A stretch of DNA of 63,761 nucleotides from Gammaproteobacteria bacterium (GCA_030426265.1 JAUHYP010000014.1:1-63761), one strand, 5' to 3'. Shown: positions 40,466 through 50,573, counted from the stretch's first letter. Notes: generated by a model not told the origin, from the sequence alone. Program-made: numbers and translations.

Positions 40466-40753
40466 ATGACAAGAACCTTGCTGGCCTGCCTCTTGCTGCT
40501 CGCCCCCCTGGCGGCGAGCGCCGATGTGCTGATCCTGGACGAAGTGCGCCAGGTGGACCGCATGGAACTGCCGAAGAACGGCCTGAGCAAGGCCGATGTC
40601 GAAGCGGCCTTCGGGCAACCCCAGCAGCGTCACAACGCCGTCGGCCAGCCGCCCATCACGCGGTGGGACTACGAGGGCTACTCCGTCTATTTCGAGTACG
40701 ACACCGTCCTGTACACCGTGCTCGCGGCCGGTCACGAAGTCGAGACCGCCTGA
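40466..40753 (+). CDS. Small periplasmic protein, BamE/SmpA-like
   Basis: The 95-residue protein has a signal peptide (MTRTLLACLLLLAPLAASA) and a mature part of about 75 residues. LSKADVEAAFGQPQQRHNAVG and RWDYEGYSVYFEYDTVLYTVL follow the helix-then-strands pattern of BamE/SmpA-like small envelope proteins. There is no lipobox, so it should be soluble in the periplasm. Its function is unknown. It lies 72 bases after rsgA, with a TATTCT box (40432-40437) that may belong to its own promoter. Confidence 0.7.
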   Translation: MTRTLLACLLLLAPLAASADVLILDEVRQVDRMELPKNGLSKADVEAAFGQPQQRHNAVGQPPITRWDYEGYSVYFEYDTVLYTVLAAGHEVETA

Positions 40754-40903
40754 CCCGGGAAGCGTTTCCACGGCCCGCCCGCCAGGCTGCCGCAGGCGGC
40801 CCGTCGCTCCCGTCACACCGCGTTCTGCGGTATCCTTCTGCCCCTTTGCGCCCCCGTATTTCGACGCGGGCGCCCGTGATGCCGTCGCCCTGGCGAGCGG
40901 CCC

Positions 40904-42196
40904 GTGAATGACGTGGATCCAGCACTGAACACACCCGACCCGGCGAGCACGCCCCCGACGGACGCGAACGGGCCATCGGCCCAGGCCGGCCCTGAGCGGC
41001 CCGCAAGGGACGATGCCGAGCAGCCCCTGCGCGAGATCGTTCGCGATGGCGTGCACTACACGCTGCTGGGCACGGCCCATGTTTCGCCCGCCAGCGTGCG
41101 GGCGGTGGAGCGCTACGCCGGCGAAGGCGACTTCGATGCGGTCGCCGTCGAACTCTGCGCCAACCGGCTGGAGGCCCTGGACGGCAAGAAGAGCTGGCAG
41201 GACCTGGACCTCTTCCAGATCGTGCGCAGCGGCAAGGCCGGACTGGTCATGGCCAACCTGGCGCTGAGCGGCTACCAGCGGCGTATCGCCGACCAATTCG
41301 GGATCGAGCCGGGCGCCGAACTGAAGGCCGCGGCACAGGCCGCCCGCGCACGGGACCTGCCCCTGCAGCTGGTGGACCGCGATCTCGCCACCACCCTGCG
41401 GCGCACCTACCGCGCCGTGCCCTGGTACAAGCGCCTGTATTTGACCACGGGGCTGGTGATGAGCTCGTTCTCCTCGGAGGAAATCGACGAGGAAGCCATC
41501 GAGAAGCTCAAGGAAGGCGACATCCTGGAATCGACCTTCACGGAATTCGCCGAGCAATCGCCCGAGCTGTACGAGGCGCTGATTGCCGAGCGTGACCGGT
41601 ACATGGCCGCGCGGTTGCGCGCCGAGAACGCGGGCGCCGAAGGACGGCGTGTGCTGGTGGTGGTCGGCGCCGGTCACCTGGACGGCCTGGCGCGCCACCT
41701 GGCGGAAGGCGCCGGCGACCCGGCCGCCGAAGCGGAACGCCTGGCCCAGATGCCGCCGCGTGCGCGCTGGCCCCGCCTCATTCCCTGGATCATCACGGCG
41801 CTGGTGCTGACCGGCTTCTGGTTCGGCTTCTCACGCAGCCCGGAACTGGGCTGGCAACTGGTGGGCGTCTGGGTGGTGATCAACGGCGGTCTGGCCGCCG
41901 TCGGCGCGCTCTGCGCCCGCGGCCATCCACTGACGGTGTTGAGCGCCATGCTCGCCGCGCCACTGACGTCACTGAACCCGCTGGTGGCTGCCGGCATGGT
42001 CGCGGGCGCCGTCGAATCCCTCCTGCGCAAACCGACCGGGCACGACCTCGAGCGGCTGCGCGAGGATGCCACCAGCCTTCGCGGCTGGTACCGCAACCCG
42101 GCCACGCGCATCCTGCTGGTGTTTTTCCTGTGCAACGTCGGCTCGTCCCTGGGGACGTGGATCGCCGGCTTCCGCTTTTTCCAGCTGCTGTCATGA
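40904..42196 (+). CDS. TraB-domain membrane protein
   Basis: The 430-residue protein has a Pro/Ala-rich N-terminus (1-40), a TraB domain (about 45-255) and three to four C-terminal membrane helices (about 285-430). TraB landmarks are YTLLGTAHVSPASV, the glutamate of VAVELCANRL and the histidine of VVVGAGHLDGL. The domain is related to the GumN/TiKi metalloprotease-like fold; pheromone-binding TraB proteins and eukaryotic mitochondrial TRABD are relatives. No activity is proven for this bacterial group. Translation starts at GTG. It overlaps dusB by ATGA. Confidence 0.85.
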   Translation: MNDVDPALNTPDPASTPPTDANGPSAQAGPERPARDDAEQPLREIVRDGVHYTLLGTAHVSPASVRAVERYAGEGDFDAVAVELCANRLEALDGKKSWQDLDLFQIVRSGKAGLVMANLALSGYQRRIADQFGIEPGAELKAAAQAARARDLPLQLVDRDLATTLRRTYRAVPWYKRLYLTTGLVMSSFSSEEIDEEAIEKLKEGDILESTFTEFAEQSPELYEALIAERDRYMAARLRAENAGAEGRRVLVVVGAGHLDGLARHLAEGAGDPAAEAERLAQMPPRARWPRLIPWIITALVLTGFWFGFSRSPELGWQLVGVWVVINGGLAAVGALCARGHPLTVLSAMLAAPLTSLNPLVAAGMVAGAVESLLRKPTGHDLERLREDATSLRGWYRNPATRILLVFFLCNVGSSLGTWIAGFRFFQLLS

Positions 42197-43176
42197 GCCT
42201 GGCGATCGGCCCCCACGTGCTGCCCAACAACCTCGTCCTGGCGCCCATGGCCGGGGTGACGGACCTGCCGTTCCGCATGCTGTGCCGCGAACTGGGCGCC
42301 GGCTACGTGGTCGGCGAGATGCTTTCCTCCGACCCGCGCCTGAAAGGCACGCGCAAGTCCGAACTGCGCCGCAATCACGAGGGCGAGGCCCGGCCGATCG
42401 CCGTCCAGATCGCCGGCAGCGACCCGGAGTGGATGGCCGAGGCGGCCCGGTACAACGTGGAGCACGGCGCCGAGATCATCGACATCAACATGGGATGCCC
42501 GGCGAAGAAGGTCTGCAACAAGCTGGCCGGCTCGGCGCTGCTGGAGGACGAACCGCTGGTGGCCCGCATCCTCGGGGCCGTGGTCGCCGCCGTCGACGTG
42601 CCCGTGACCCTGAAGATTCGCACCGGCCCCGAACCGGGACGGCGCAACGGCGTGGCCATCGCCCGCATTGCACAGGATGCCGGCATCCAGGCCCTGGCGG
42701 TGCACGGACGCACCCGTGCCGACCGCTTCAAAGGGGAAGCCGAATACGACACCATCCGCGCCATCGTCGAGGCCGTGGACCTGCCCGTGTTCGCCAATGG
42801 CGACCTGGAAACGCCCGAGCGCTGCGCCGAGGTGCTGCGCCACACCGGCGCCGCCGGACTGATGTTCGGGCGCGGCGCCCAGGGCAACCCCTGGATCTTC
42901 CGCGAAGTCGCTCACTTTCTGGCCACCGGCCGCCGCCTGCCGCCCCCGGGCCAGGACGAAGTGCACGAAGTCATGACGCGACACCTGCGGGGCCTGCACC
43001 GCTTCTACGGCGACGTGGCGGGTGTGCGCGTGGCGCGCAAACACGTGGGCTGGTACCTGGAAGGCCGTCCCGGCGGGCGCGAACTGCGCGACCGGCTGGT
43101 GCGGGTGAACACGCCTGCCGAGCAGCTATCGCTGCTGGAAGAGCATTTCGGAGGCCCGGAATGCCTGGCCGCCTGA
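42193..43176 (+). CDS. dusB: tRNA-dihydrouridine synthase DusB
   Basis: This 327-residue FMN enzyme reduces uridines in the tRNA D-loop. The FMN-binding start NLVLAPMAGVTDLPFR, the catalytic cysteine in DINMGCPAKKVCNK, LAVHGRTRADRFKG and FANGDLETPERC all match DusB. In most gammaproteobacteria dusB is followed by fis, which is not the case here: an antiporter gene comes next. Its start overlaps the TraB gene stop. Confidence 0.94.
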   Translation: MSLAIGPHVLPNNLVLAPMAGVTDLPFRMLCRELGAGYVVGEMLSSDPRLKGTRKSELRRNHEGEARPIAVQIAGSDPEWMAEAARYNVEHGAEIIDINMGCPAKKVCNKLAGSALLEDEPLVARILGAVVAAVDVPVTLKIRTGPEPGRRNGVAIARIAQDAGIQALAVHGRTRADRFKGEAEYDTIRAIVEAVDLPVFANGDLETPERCAEVLRHTGAAGLMFGRGAQGNPWIFREVAHFLATGRRLPPPGQDEVHEVMTRHLRGLHRFYGDVAGVRVARKHVGWYLEGRPGGRELRDRLVRVNTPAEQLSLLEEHFGGPECLAA

Positions 43177-43208
43177 GCCCCTGATTCACGCATAAGTAGG
43201 GAGAAATA

Positions 43209-44888
43209 ATGCGTATAAATAATAAGATACGAATCTCAGTTAATGTATTTGTTCTCCTCGCTCTCAGTACACCGGCCCTGGCGGAGGACGCTGTCCCTTC
43301 CACCTTTGGCCAATGGCCCTCGATCCTGCCCCCGCTGCTCGCCATCGTGTTCGCCCTGCTGTTCAAGCGCGTCATCCCCGCTCTCTTCCTGGGACTCTGG
43401 CTGGGCGCCTGGCTGATTCGTGACCTCACCCTTCCCGGCCTGGGGCAAGGCCTGCTGGACACGCTGAGCGTGCATGCGCACGAGGCGCTGGCCGATGGGG
43501 ACCACGCTTCCATCATCCTGTTCTCCCTGATGATCGGCGGCATGGTGGGCATCATCAGCCGCAACGGCGGCATGCTGGGCATCGTCGAGTCCGTGGTTCG
43601 CTGGGCCGATGACGCCCGACGCGCCTGCCTGGCCACCGCCGCCATGGGCCTGGCGATCTTTTTCGACGACTACGCCAACACGATGGTGGTCGGCAACACC
43701 ATGCGGCCGGTGACCGACGCCACGCGGGTGTCACGGGAAAAGCTGGCCTACATCGTGGACTCCACCGCCGCGCCGGTGGCCTGCATCGCGCTGGTGACCA
43801 CCTGGGTGGGTTACGAGGTGGGGCTGATCGGCGACGCCGTGGACGCCATCCCGGGCCTCGACCTGCAGCCCTACCTGGTCTACCTCAACACCATTCCCTA
43901 CAGCTTCTACCCCATCCTGGCGCTGGTGTTCGTGTTCCTGGTCTGTTTCACAGGCCGCGACTTCGGCCCCATGCTCACGGCCGAACGCCGCGCCCGGATC
44001 TGGGAAAAGGACATCGACGACGCCACCGATGGCGGCGCGGCCACCGATGCCGCGCCCATTCCGCCGGTCGACAACGCGCCGGCCCGCGCCATCAACGCGC
44101 TGCTGCCCGTGGGCGTCATGGTCGCAGCGGTGATCGTCGGCCTGTGGGTGACGGGCAGCGCCGCCGCCGGCGTCGAGAACCCCTCCGTTCGCGAGGTGAT
44201 CGGCGAAGCCGACGCCTACGCGGCCCTCATGTGGGCCTCCCTGATTGGGGTGCTGGTGGCTGCCGTGCTTTCCCTCGGACAGCGCATCCTCAGCCTGGAG
44301 CAGGTGGTCGATGCCTGGTACCGCGGCCTGCGCGCCATGATCAAGGCCATCATCATCCTCGTGCTGGCCTGGTCTCTGGGCGCGGTGACCGTCGCCCTGG
44401 GCACCAGCGAATTCCTGGTGGCCTCGCTGGGCGGCACCCTGCCCGCCTGGGCCCTGCCCGCACTGGTGTTCTTCATCGCCGCCGCGACCGGTTTCGGCAC
44501 CGGTTCGAGCTGGGGCGCCATGGGCATTCTCGTGCCCCTGGTCGTACCGCTGACCTGGGCCATCATGCAGGCCCAGGGGCTGACGGGGCCGGACCACATG
44601 CACCTGCTGTACTCCTCCATCGCCTCCGTGCTCGCCGGCGCCGTCTGGGGCGACCACTGCTCCCCCATTTCGGACACCACGATCATGTCGTCCCTGGCCA
44701 GCGGCTGCGACCACGTCGAACACGTCCGCACCCAGCTGCCCTATGCGGGCCTGACCGGGGTGGTCGCGGTCGGACTATGCAGCATCCCGGTGGCCCTGGG
44801 GCTGCCCTGGTGGGCCGGACTCGCCGCCTCGGTAATCACGCTGTTCGGAGCGCTTCGATGGCTGGGCCGCGCCCCGGAAGCGAACTGA
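43209..44888 (+). CDS. Na+/H+ antiporter, NhaC family
   Basis: The 559-residue protein has an N-terminal signal-like helix (residues 9-25) and ten or more further membrane helices. Characteristic segments are MGLAIFFDDYANTMVVGNTMRPVTD (split here at about residue 145-170), with the conserved charged DDYAN, and the C-terminal GAVWGDHCSPISDTT. It would export sodium in exchange for protons. AGGGAG lies eight bases before the ATG. The first 60 bases of the gene are strikingly AT-rich compared with the rest. It is preceded by dusB with 32 bases between. Confidence 0.9.
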   Translation: MRINNKIRISVNVFVLLALSTPALAEDAVPSTFGQWPSILPPLLAIVFALLFKRVIPALFLGLWLGAWLIRDLTLPGLGQGLLDTLSVHAHEALADGDHASIILFSLMIGGMVGIISRNGGMLGIVESVVRWADDARRACLATAAMGLAIFFDDYANTMVVGNTMRPVTDATRVSREKLAYIVDSTAAPVACIALVTTWVGYEVGLIGDAVDAIPGLDLQPYLVYLNTIPYSFYPILALVFVFLVCFTGRDFGPMLTAERRARIWEKDIDDATDGGAATDAAPIPPVDNAPARAINALLPVGVMVAAVIVGLWVTGSAAAGVENPSVREVIGEADAYAALMWASLIGVLVAAVLSLGQRILSLEQVVDAWYRGLRAMIKAIIILVLAWSLGAVTVALGTSEFLVASLGGTLPAWALPALVFFIAAATGFGTGSSWGAMGILVPLVVPLTWAIMQAQGLTGPDHMHLLYSSIASVLAGAVWGDHCSPISDTTIMSSLASGCDHVEHVRTQLPYAGLTGVVAVGLCSIPVALGLPWWAGLAASVITLFGALRWLGRAPEAN

Positions 44889-44970
44889 TGCGCATCCCGG
44901 CCCTGCCGCGCTTGCGGGGCCGGGGTCATTCCCTTAGAGTCCGCGCCTCCCGCGAGCACGCACGACCGTC

Positions 44971-47900
44971 ATGAGCCCCACCCCAACCCCCGTCCAACTG
45001 GCCCGTTTCACGGCGCCCCATGGCGCACCGGTCACCTGGCGCGGGCTGCACGGCAGCAGCCAGGCCCTGGCCCTGCTGGCCGCGGCGAAGGCGGCGGACG
45101 CCCCGGTGCTGGTGGTGACGCGAAGCAGCCATCGCGCGCGCAGCCTGGAACAGGACCTGCGCCTGCTCAACACCGACCAGGTGCCGATCTGGCACTTCCC
45201 GGAACGGGAGATCCTGCCCTACGACCCCTTCTCCGCCCACCCGGACATCGCCTCGGAGCGTCTGGCGGCGCTCGCGGCCGTGGCGGAACTGGAACGAGGC
45301 GTGCTGCTGGCGCCCGCGGCGACGCTGATGGAGCGTCTGCCGCCCCGCAGCCATGTCCTCGGGCAGCGCTTCGATCTCGTACCCGGCCAGACCCTGGCGA
45401 TCGACGCATTTCGCGAGCGCCTGATGCACGCCGGCTACGAGTCCGTCGAGCAGGTGTACCGCTCCGGACAGTTCGCGGTTCGCGGTTCGCTCCTGGATCT
45501 GTTCCCCACGGGCTGCGCCGCACCGATCCGCATCGACCTGTTCGACGAGGAGATCGAGTCGTTGCGCACCTTCGATCCGGACTCGCAACGCACGACCGGA
45601 GAACTGGAGGCCCTGCACCTGCTTCCCGCGCGCGAATACCCGGCCGATGCGGCTGACCTGGACCGCCTGCGCCGCGCCCTGCGCCTGCGGTTCGACGGCG
45701 ACATGCGCCAGGTACCGATCTACCAGGACCTGCGCGAAGGCCGTCATCCCCAGGGCCTGGAGCAGTACCTGCCGCTGTTTTTCGAGACCACGGAATCGCT
45801 GCTGGACTATCTCGCCAGGCCGCCCAAGGTGGTGCTGGGCGAAGGCGCGGGCGAAACCCTGGCCGCCTTCGCCGCACAGACCGCCGAACGCTACGAACAA
45901 CGCCGCTACGACCAGCAACGCCCGGTGCTCGAACCCCGGGAACTGTTCTTCGAGGTGGCGGACACCCTGAAACCGCTCGAGGCACGGGCTGTCACGATCC
46001 TGCCGGACGCGCCCGAAGCAAACGGCGCCGGAACGTCGTTCGACACCGGCCCCGCACCCGAACTGCCCATCCACGAGCGTGGCAAAGCCGCCAGCGCGGC
46101 CCTGGACCGATTCGTCTCGGAGTGGCCCGGCCGCATCCTGTTCGCCGCCGACACCGCCGGCCGCCGCGAAGCCCTGGCCGACACCCTGCGCGCCTTCGGG
46201 CTGCGACCGGAACGCTTCGAACACTGGCCCGCTTTCGCCGCCTCGGACGCGAAGCTCGGACTGACCGTCCTGCCCCTGGAGCGAGGCTTCCGGCTGGGCG
46301 AGGAACTGGTCGTTCTCACCGAGTCCCAGCTGTTCGGCGCACGGGCCCGCCAGACCACGGAGTCGCGCCGCGACGACCGCGATCCCGAGGCCATCATCCG
46401 CAACCTTGCGGACCTGGAGCCCGGCGCGCCCGTGGTGCACGAGGACCATGGCGTGGGCCGCTACATGGGCCTGCAGATGCTGGAGGTCGACCAGCGCGAG
46501 GCCGAGTTCCTGACCATCGAATACGCCGAAAGCGACAAGCTGTACGTCCCGGTCGCCTCCCTGCACCTGGTCAGCCGCTATACGGGCGCTTCGCCCGAGA
46601 CCGCGCCCCTGCACCGATTGGGCGGCGAGCAATGGAGCAAGGCCCGTCGCAAGGCGGCCGAAAAGGTGCGCGACGTCGCCGCCGAACTGCTCGATCTCTA
46701 CGCGCGCCGCCAGGCCCGCGAGGGCTTCGCCTTCCAGCTGGACGAGCGCCTGTACGAGGAATTCGCCGCCACCTTCCCCTTCGAGGAAACCCCCGACCAG
46801 CTGCGCGCCATCGAAGCGGTGAAGGCCGACCTGGTCTCGCCGCTGCCCATGGACCGCGTGGTCTGCGGCGACGTGGGTTTCGGCAAGACCGAAGTCGCCC
46901 TGCGCGCCGCCTTCATCGCCGTTCAGGGGGGCAAGCAGGTGGCCCTGCTGGCGCCGACCACGCTGCTCGCCCAGCAGCACTACGCCACCTTCACCGACCG
47001 CCTCGCCGACTGGCCGGTGAAGATCGAGATCCTCTCGCGCTTCCGCAGCGCGAAGGACTCCGAGGCGGTGCTCGAGCGTCTGCGCGACGGCCAGGTGGAC
47101 ATCGTGGTGGGCACCCACCGCCTGATCCAGAAGGACGTGCGGTTCAAGAATCTCGGGCTGGTCATGGTGGACGAGGAACAGCGCTTCGGCGTGCGCCAGA
47201 AGGAGCGCCTGAAGGAACTGCGCGCCGAGGTGGACCTGCTGACCCTGACCGCAACGCCCATTCCCCGCACGCTGAACATGTCGCTGTCGGGCATCCGTGA
47301 CCTGTCCATCATCGCCACGCCGCCCGCCCGGCGCATGGCGGTGAAGACCCTGGTGGTGGAATGGGACAACGCCCTGCTGCGCGAGGCCCTGCAGCGCGAG
47401 ATCCAGCGCGGCGGCCAGGTGTTCTTCCTGCACAACGAGGTGCGCAGCATCGAGCGCATGGCCCGTGAAGTCGAAGAATTGGTCCCCGGCGTGCGCCTGC
47501 GTGTCGCCCACGGCCAGATGCCGGAACGCGAACTGGAACAGGTGATGCTGGACTTCCATCGCCAGCGCTTCCAGGTGCTGGTGTGCACCACCATCATCGA
47601 GAACGGCATCGACATCCCGACGGCCAACACCATCATCATCAATCGCGCCGACAAGTTCGGCCTGTCCCAGCTGCACCAGCTGCGCGGACGCGTGGGCCGC
47701 TCCCACCACCTGGCCTACGCCTACCTGGTCACCCCGGATCCCCGCGCCATCACGCGTGATGCGCAGAAGCGCCTGGAGGCCATCGCCAGCCTCGAGGAAC
47801 TCGGCGCCGGCTTCACCCTGGCCACGCACGACATGGAAATCCGCGGAGCCGGCGAGCTGCTGGGCGAAGACCAGAGTGGCCAGATCGCCCAGATCGGCTT

Positions 47901-48426
47901 CAGCCTCTACAGCGAACTGCTGGCCCGCGCCGTCGAGGCCCTGCGCGAAGGCCGAGAGCCGGACCTGGAGGAGAGTCGCGGTCACGGCGCCGACGTGGAG
48001 TTGCACCTGGCCGCGCTGATCCCCGACGACTACCTGCACGATGTGCACACGCGCCTGACCCTGTACAAGCGCATCGCCAGCGCCCGTCACGAGGAGTCCC
48101 TGCGCGAACTCCAGGTGGAGATGATCGACCGTTTCGGCCTGCTGCCGCCGCAGGCACGCAACCTGTTCGCCGTGGCCGGCCTGAAGCTGCGCGCCAACCG
48201 GTTGGGTATCGCGCGCATCGACCTGGGTCCGCGCGGCGGCTATTTCGAGTTCGCACCCGATGCTGACGCCGATCCGGCCGCACTGCTCGCCCTGGTGCAT
48301 GGGGATCCGGCCCGCTATCGACTGAAAGGTCCCACGCGCCTGCAGATCGTTGACCACCTCGATGCGCCGGAAGAGCGCGTGGCGCGGGCGGAGACCCTGC
48401 TGGAGCGACTCACGGCGGAAGAATGA
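44971..48426 (+). CDS. mfd: Transcription-repair coupling factor Mfd
   Basis: This 1151-residue translocase removes RNA polymerase stalled at DNA damage and recruits UvrA. The UvrB-homology region covers about 20-340, the RNA polymerase-interacting module begins at VHEDHGVGRYMGLQ (about 490), the SF2 motor has Walker A CGDVGFGKTEVALR (about 630) and the DEEQ box VDEEQRFGVRQ, and the C-terminal D7 domain closes the protein. All motor motifs are intact. It precedes csiV as in Pseudomonas. Confidence 0.97.
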   Translation: MSPTPTPVQLARFTAPHGAPVTWRGLHGSSQALALLAAAKAADAPVLVVTRSSHRARSLEQDLRLLNTDQVPIWHFPEREILPYDPFSAHPDIASERLAALAAVAELERGVLLAPAATLMERLPPRSHVLGQRFDLVPGQTLAIDAFRERLMHAGYESVEQVYRSGQFAVRGSLLDLFPTGCAAPIRIDLFDEEIESLRTFDPDSQRTTGELEALHLLPAREYPADAADLDRLRRALRLRFDGDMRQVPIYQDLREGRHPQGLEQYLPLFFETTESLLDYLARPPKVVLGEGAGETLAAFAAQTAERYEQRRYDQQRPVLEPRELFFEVADTLKPLEARAVTILPDAPEANGAGTSFDTGPAPELPIHERGKAASAALDRFVSEWPGRILFAADTAGRREALADTLRAFGLRPERFEHWPAFAASDAKLGLTVLPLERGFRLGEELVVLTESQLFGARARQTTESRRDDRDPEAIIRNLADLEPGAPVVHEDHGVGRYMGLQMLEVDQREAEFLTIEYAESDKLYVPVASLHLVSRYTGASPETAPLHRLGGEQWSKARRKAAEKVRDVAAELLDLYARRQAREGFAFQLDERLYEEFAATFPFEETPDQLRAIEAVKADLVSPLPMDRVVCGDVGFGKTEVALRAAFIAVQGGKQVALLAPTTLLAQQHYATFTDRLADWPVKIEILSRFRSAKDSEAVLERLRDGQVDIVVGTHRLIQKDVRFKNLGLVMVDEEQRFGVRQKERLKELRAEVDLLTLTATPIPRTLNMSLSGIRDLSIIATPPARRMAVKTLVVEWDNALLREALQREIQRGGQVFFLHNEVRSIERMAREVEELVPGVRLRVAHGQMPERELEQVMLDFHRQRFQVLVCTTIIENGIDIPTANTIIINRADKFGLSQLHQLRGRVGRSHHLAYAYLVTPDPRAITRDAQKRLEAIASLEELGAGFTLATHDMEIRGAGELLGEDQSGQIAQIGFSLYSELLARAVEALREGREPDLEESRGHGADVELHLAALIPDDYLHDVHTRLTLYKRIASARHEESLRELQVEMIDRFGLLPPQARNLFAVAGLKLRANRLGIARIDLGPRGGYFEFAPDADADPAALLALVHGDPARYRLKGPTRLQIVDHLDAPEERVARAETLLERLTAEE

Positions 48427-48478
48427 ACGTTTCGACTGCGGATATAATGCGCGGTCAAACCCGAGGGGAATCGACTTC

Positions 48479-49363
48479 ATGACCCGAGCCAGCCGCCCAC
48501 AGCGGACCCCGGGGCGCCTCGCCGCCTCTGCGCTCTGCGCTGTCCTGCTGGCGCCGGCCGCCGTGGACGCGGCCGAAACCCGCTACCGGGTCGAGGTGCT
48601 GGTCTTTCGCAACCTGAACGTTCCGGCTGAACCGGACGAGGTCAACCGGGTGCGCCGCTTCCACGACGCCTTCGAGCTGGAAGACGCCCCGATCCCCGAG
48701 GCGCCCGTTCTGCTGGACAAGCAGGATGGCACCTTCGCCACCCTCCGGACCCGCCTCCAGCGCCTGGCCGACTACGAGCCCCTGGCCAAGCTGACCTGGG
48801 AGCAGACCCTGTTCGACTACCACCCGCCCGTTCGCGTCCACGACGAGCAGGTCATGGGCGACGAAATGGTGTTCCCGGGCGGTGTCGCCTACCTGGACCT
48901 GGCGGCCCTCGGCCAGGGCGACGGCTGGTTCGACGACTACGTGGAGCCCCTGTATCGCCTGGACGGGACCATCCAGCTGCGCCGCAGCCGCTTCCTGCAC
49001 GTCGATCTCGACCTCGAGTACCGCCTGGAAGGCCCTGCCTGGGCCCGGGATTTCACGGCGGACGTTCCGGGCCGGCTGGAGCCGGGATTCGAATGGGTCG
49101 GGACGCCCCCTTCGGGCGGCGCGGCACAGCCGACGGGCCCGCGAGGCGCGGACCCGGGCGCCGGCAGCGCACGGATCGAAGTGCCGAACGCCCCCGCCCC
49201 GGTGGCGGTCGTGGACCCGGATTCCACCGTGCCTCCCGAACCGTACCAGCTTCACCGCCTGCGCCAGTCGCGGCAGGTCAAGACCGACACCCTGCAGTAT
49301 TTCGATTCGGCCTACCTGGGCGCCATTGTCCGGGTCACGACCATCGCCGACGATGGCAGCTGA
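48479..49363 (+). CDS. CsiV-family envelope protein
   Basis: The 294-residue protein has a signal peptide (ending AAVDA before AETRYRVEVLVF). TRYRVEVLVFRN and the later strand pairs YLDLAALG and LRRSRFLHVDLDLEYRL fit the CsiV family, named for cell-shape integrity in Vibrio and linked to peptidoglycan. The C-terminal part QSRQVKTDTLQYFDSAYLGAIVRV (two short strands) is the conserved end; the Pro/Gly-rich stretch at about 205-245 is a linker. The ATG at 48479 has GAGGGG upstream and a TATAAT box at 48443-48448. The position behind mfd is conserved in relatives. Confidence 0.8.
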   Translation: MTRASRPQRTPGRLAASALCAVLLAPAAVDAAETRYRVEVLVFRNLNVPAEPDEVNRVRRFHDAFELEDAPIPEAPVLLDKQDGTFATLRTRLQRLADYEPLAKLTWEQTLFDYHPPVRVHDEQVMGDEMVFPGGVAYLDLAALGQGDGWFDDYVEPLYRLDGTIQLRRSRFLHVDLDLEYRLEGPAWARDFTADVPGRLEPGFEWVGTPPSGGAAQPTGPRGADPGAGSARIEVPNAPAPVAVVDPDSTVPPEPYQLHRLRQSRQVKTDTLQYFDSAYLGAIVRVTTIADDGS

Positions 49364-49444
49364 ACCGAAACGGCAGGGACGCCCCACTCCCGGGGGCCGC
49401 ACGCATCGCGGCCCTCACCCACGCGTCGAGGAGCGCGATCCGTC

Positions 49445-50053
49445 ATGAGCCAACCGTTCAACAAGTGGCGGCCCCACCCCTGGCACGGCCTGGACCTCGG
49501 GCCGAATCCCCCGGACGTGGTGCATGCCTTCATCGAGAGCACCCCTTTCGACTTCGTGAAGTACGAGGTCGACAAGAAGTCGGGTTTCCTGCGCGTGGAC
49601 CGGCCGCACCGCACCAGTTCGCTGCCGCCGACCCTGTACGGCTTCATCCCCCGTACCTACTGCGGCAACCGCGTGTGCAGTCTGATGCCGGGCGCGCGTG
49701 CCGGCGACCACGACCCGCTGGATATCTGCGTGATCAGCGCACGGCGCATTTCCAACCCCGAGGTGTTGCTCAATGCCCGCGTGGTGGGCGGCATCCCGAT
49801 GATCGACGGCGGCGAGGCCGACGACAAGATCGTGTCCGTGCTCGACACGGATGACATCTACAGCGGCATCCAGGACATCGCGGAGCTGCCCGAAGCCCTG
49901 GTGGAGCGCCTGCGCCACTACTTCGCGACCTACAAGACCCTGCCCGACGAGCCGGAGAAGGTGCAGGTGGGCAAGGTCTACGGCCGCGAACGCGCCGCCG
50001 AAGTGATCCGGGCGGCGGCTGCGGACTACGACGAGGAGTTTCTCGAGGCCTGA
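49445..50053 (+). CDS. ppa: Inorganic pyrophosphatase (family I)
   Basis: The 202-residue enzyme hydrolyses pyrophosphate and pulls biosynthetic reactions forward. The signature DHDPLDICV (about residue 88) holds the metal-binding aspartates, [16 protein letters not shown] is the N-terminal substrate region, and [16 protein letters not shown] carries further metal ligands. Soluble E. coli Ppa has 176 residues, so this is a slightly longer family I form. Confidence 0.94.
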   Translation: MSQPFNKWRPHPWHGLDLGPNPPDVVHAFIESTPFDFVKYEVDKKSGFLRVDRPHRTSSLPPTLYGFIPRTYCGNRVCSLMPGARAGDHDPLDICVISARRISNPEVLLNARVVGGIPMIDGGEADDKIVSVLDTDDIYSGIQDIAELPEALVERLRHYFATYKTLPDEPEKVQVGKVYGRERAAEVIRAAAADYDEEFLEA

Positions 50054-50161
50054 ACGCCGGGACGTTCGCCGCCGGCGCCGCACACAGGGCGCCCGCTGGC
50101 GGCCCCGACCCATTCGCGCTAGGCTGGGCACCGCCCGGCCCGGGCCGCCGAGGGGACCACC

Positions 50162-50545
50162 ATGAACACCGAAAAAGTCATTTTCGCCTTCTTCATCGTG
50201 TTGGCGCTGACCCTGAACTTCGGCTTTTTCATCGGCGACATCGACAACCCGGCGCACCATGCCGTGTTCGAGTTCGCGGCGGCCCTCGCCGTCAGCCTGA
50301 TCGCCACCATCCTCAAGTTGGGCGACCGCTCCCCCATGGGCGCCATGCTGCTCGCCACCAGCCTGGTGGCCGATCTCCAGCTCATCGCCGCGGCCCTGCT
50401 CTGGGGCTGGGCCGCCCAGGTGTCCGAGAGCGGGATGACGCCCGACATCATGGTCAGCGTCGTTTCCCTGTCGGGCGGCGCACTGCTGGCCAACATGATC
50501 TCCGTGGTCCTGCTGGTGGCGGAAACCATCGTCATCCGGCGCTGA
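50162..50545 (+). CDS. DUF6394 family small membrane protein
   Basis: The 127-residue protein has four hydrophobic segments (about 7-25, 38-55, 62-83 and 99-122). The start KVIFAFFIVLALTLNFGFF and LLATSLVADLQLIAAALLWG are as I recall for DUF6394, a family usually found next to K+ channel genes with RCK domains. That is exactly the context here: the channel gene begins 28 bases downstream. It may be an accessory subunit, which is inference from conserved adjacency. Confidence 0.78.
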   Translation: MNTEKVIFAFFIVLALTLNFGFFIGDIDNPAHHAVFEFAAALAVSLIATILKLGDRSPMGAMLLATSLVADLQLIAAALLWGWAAQVSESGMTPDIMVSVVSLSGGALLANMISVVLLVAETIVIRR

Positions 50546-50573
50546 AACCGGTCCCGGAACGGGAGGGCGCGGT

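Noticed and set aside
44926-48480. Long minus-strand open frame opposite mfd
   Set aside because: A shadow of mfd, with no recognisable domains and a composition typical of antisense frames.
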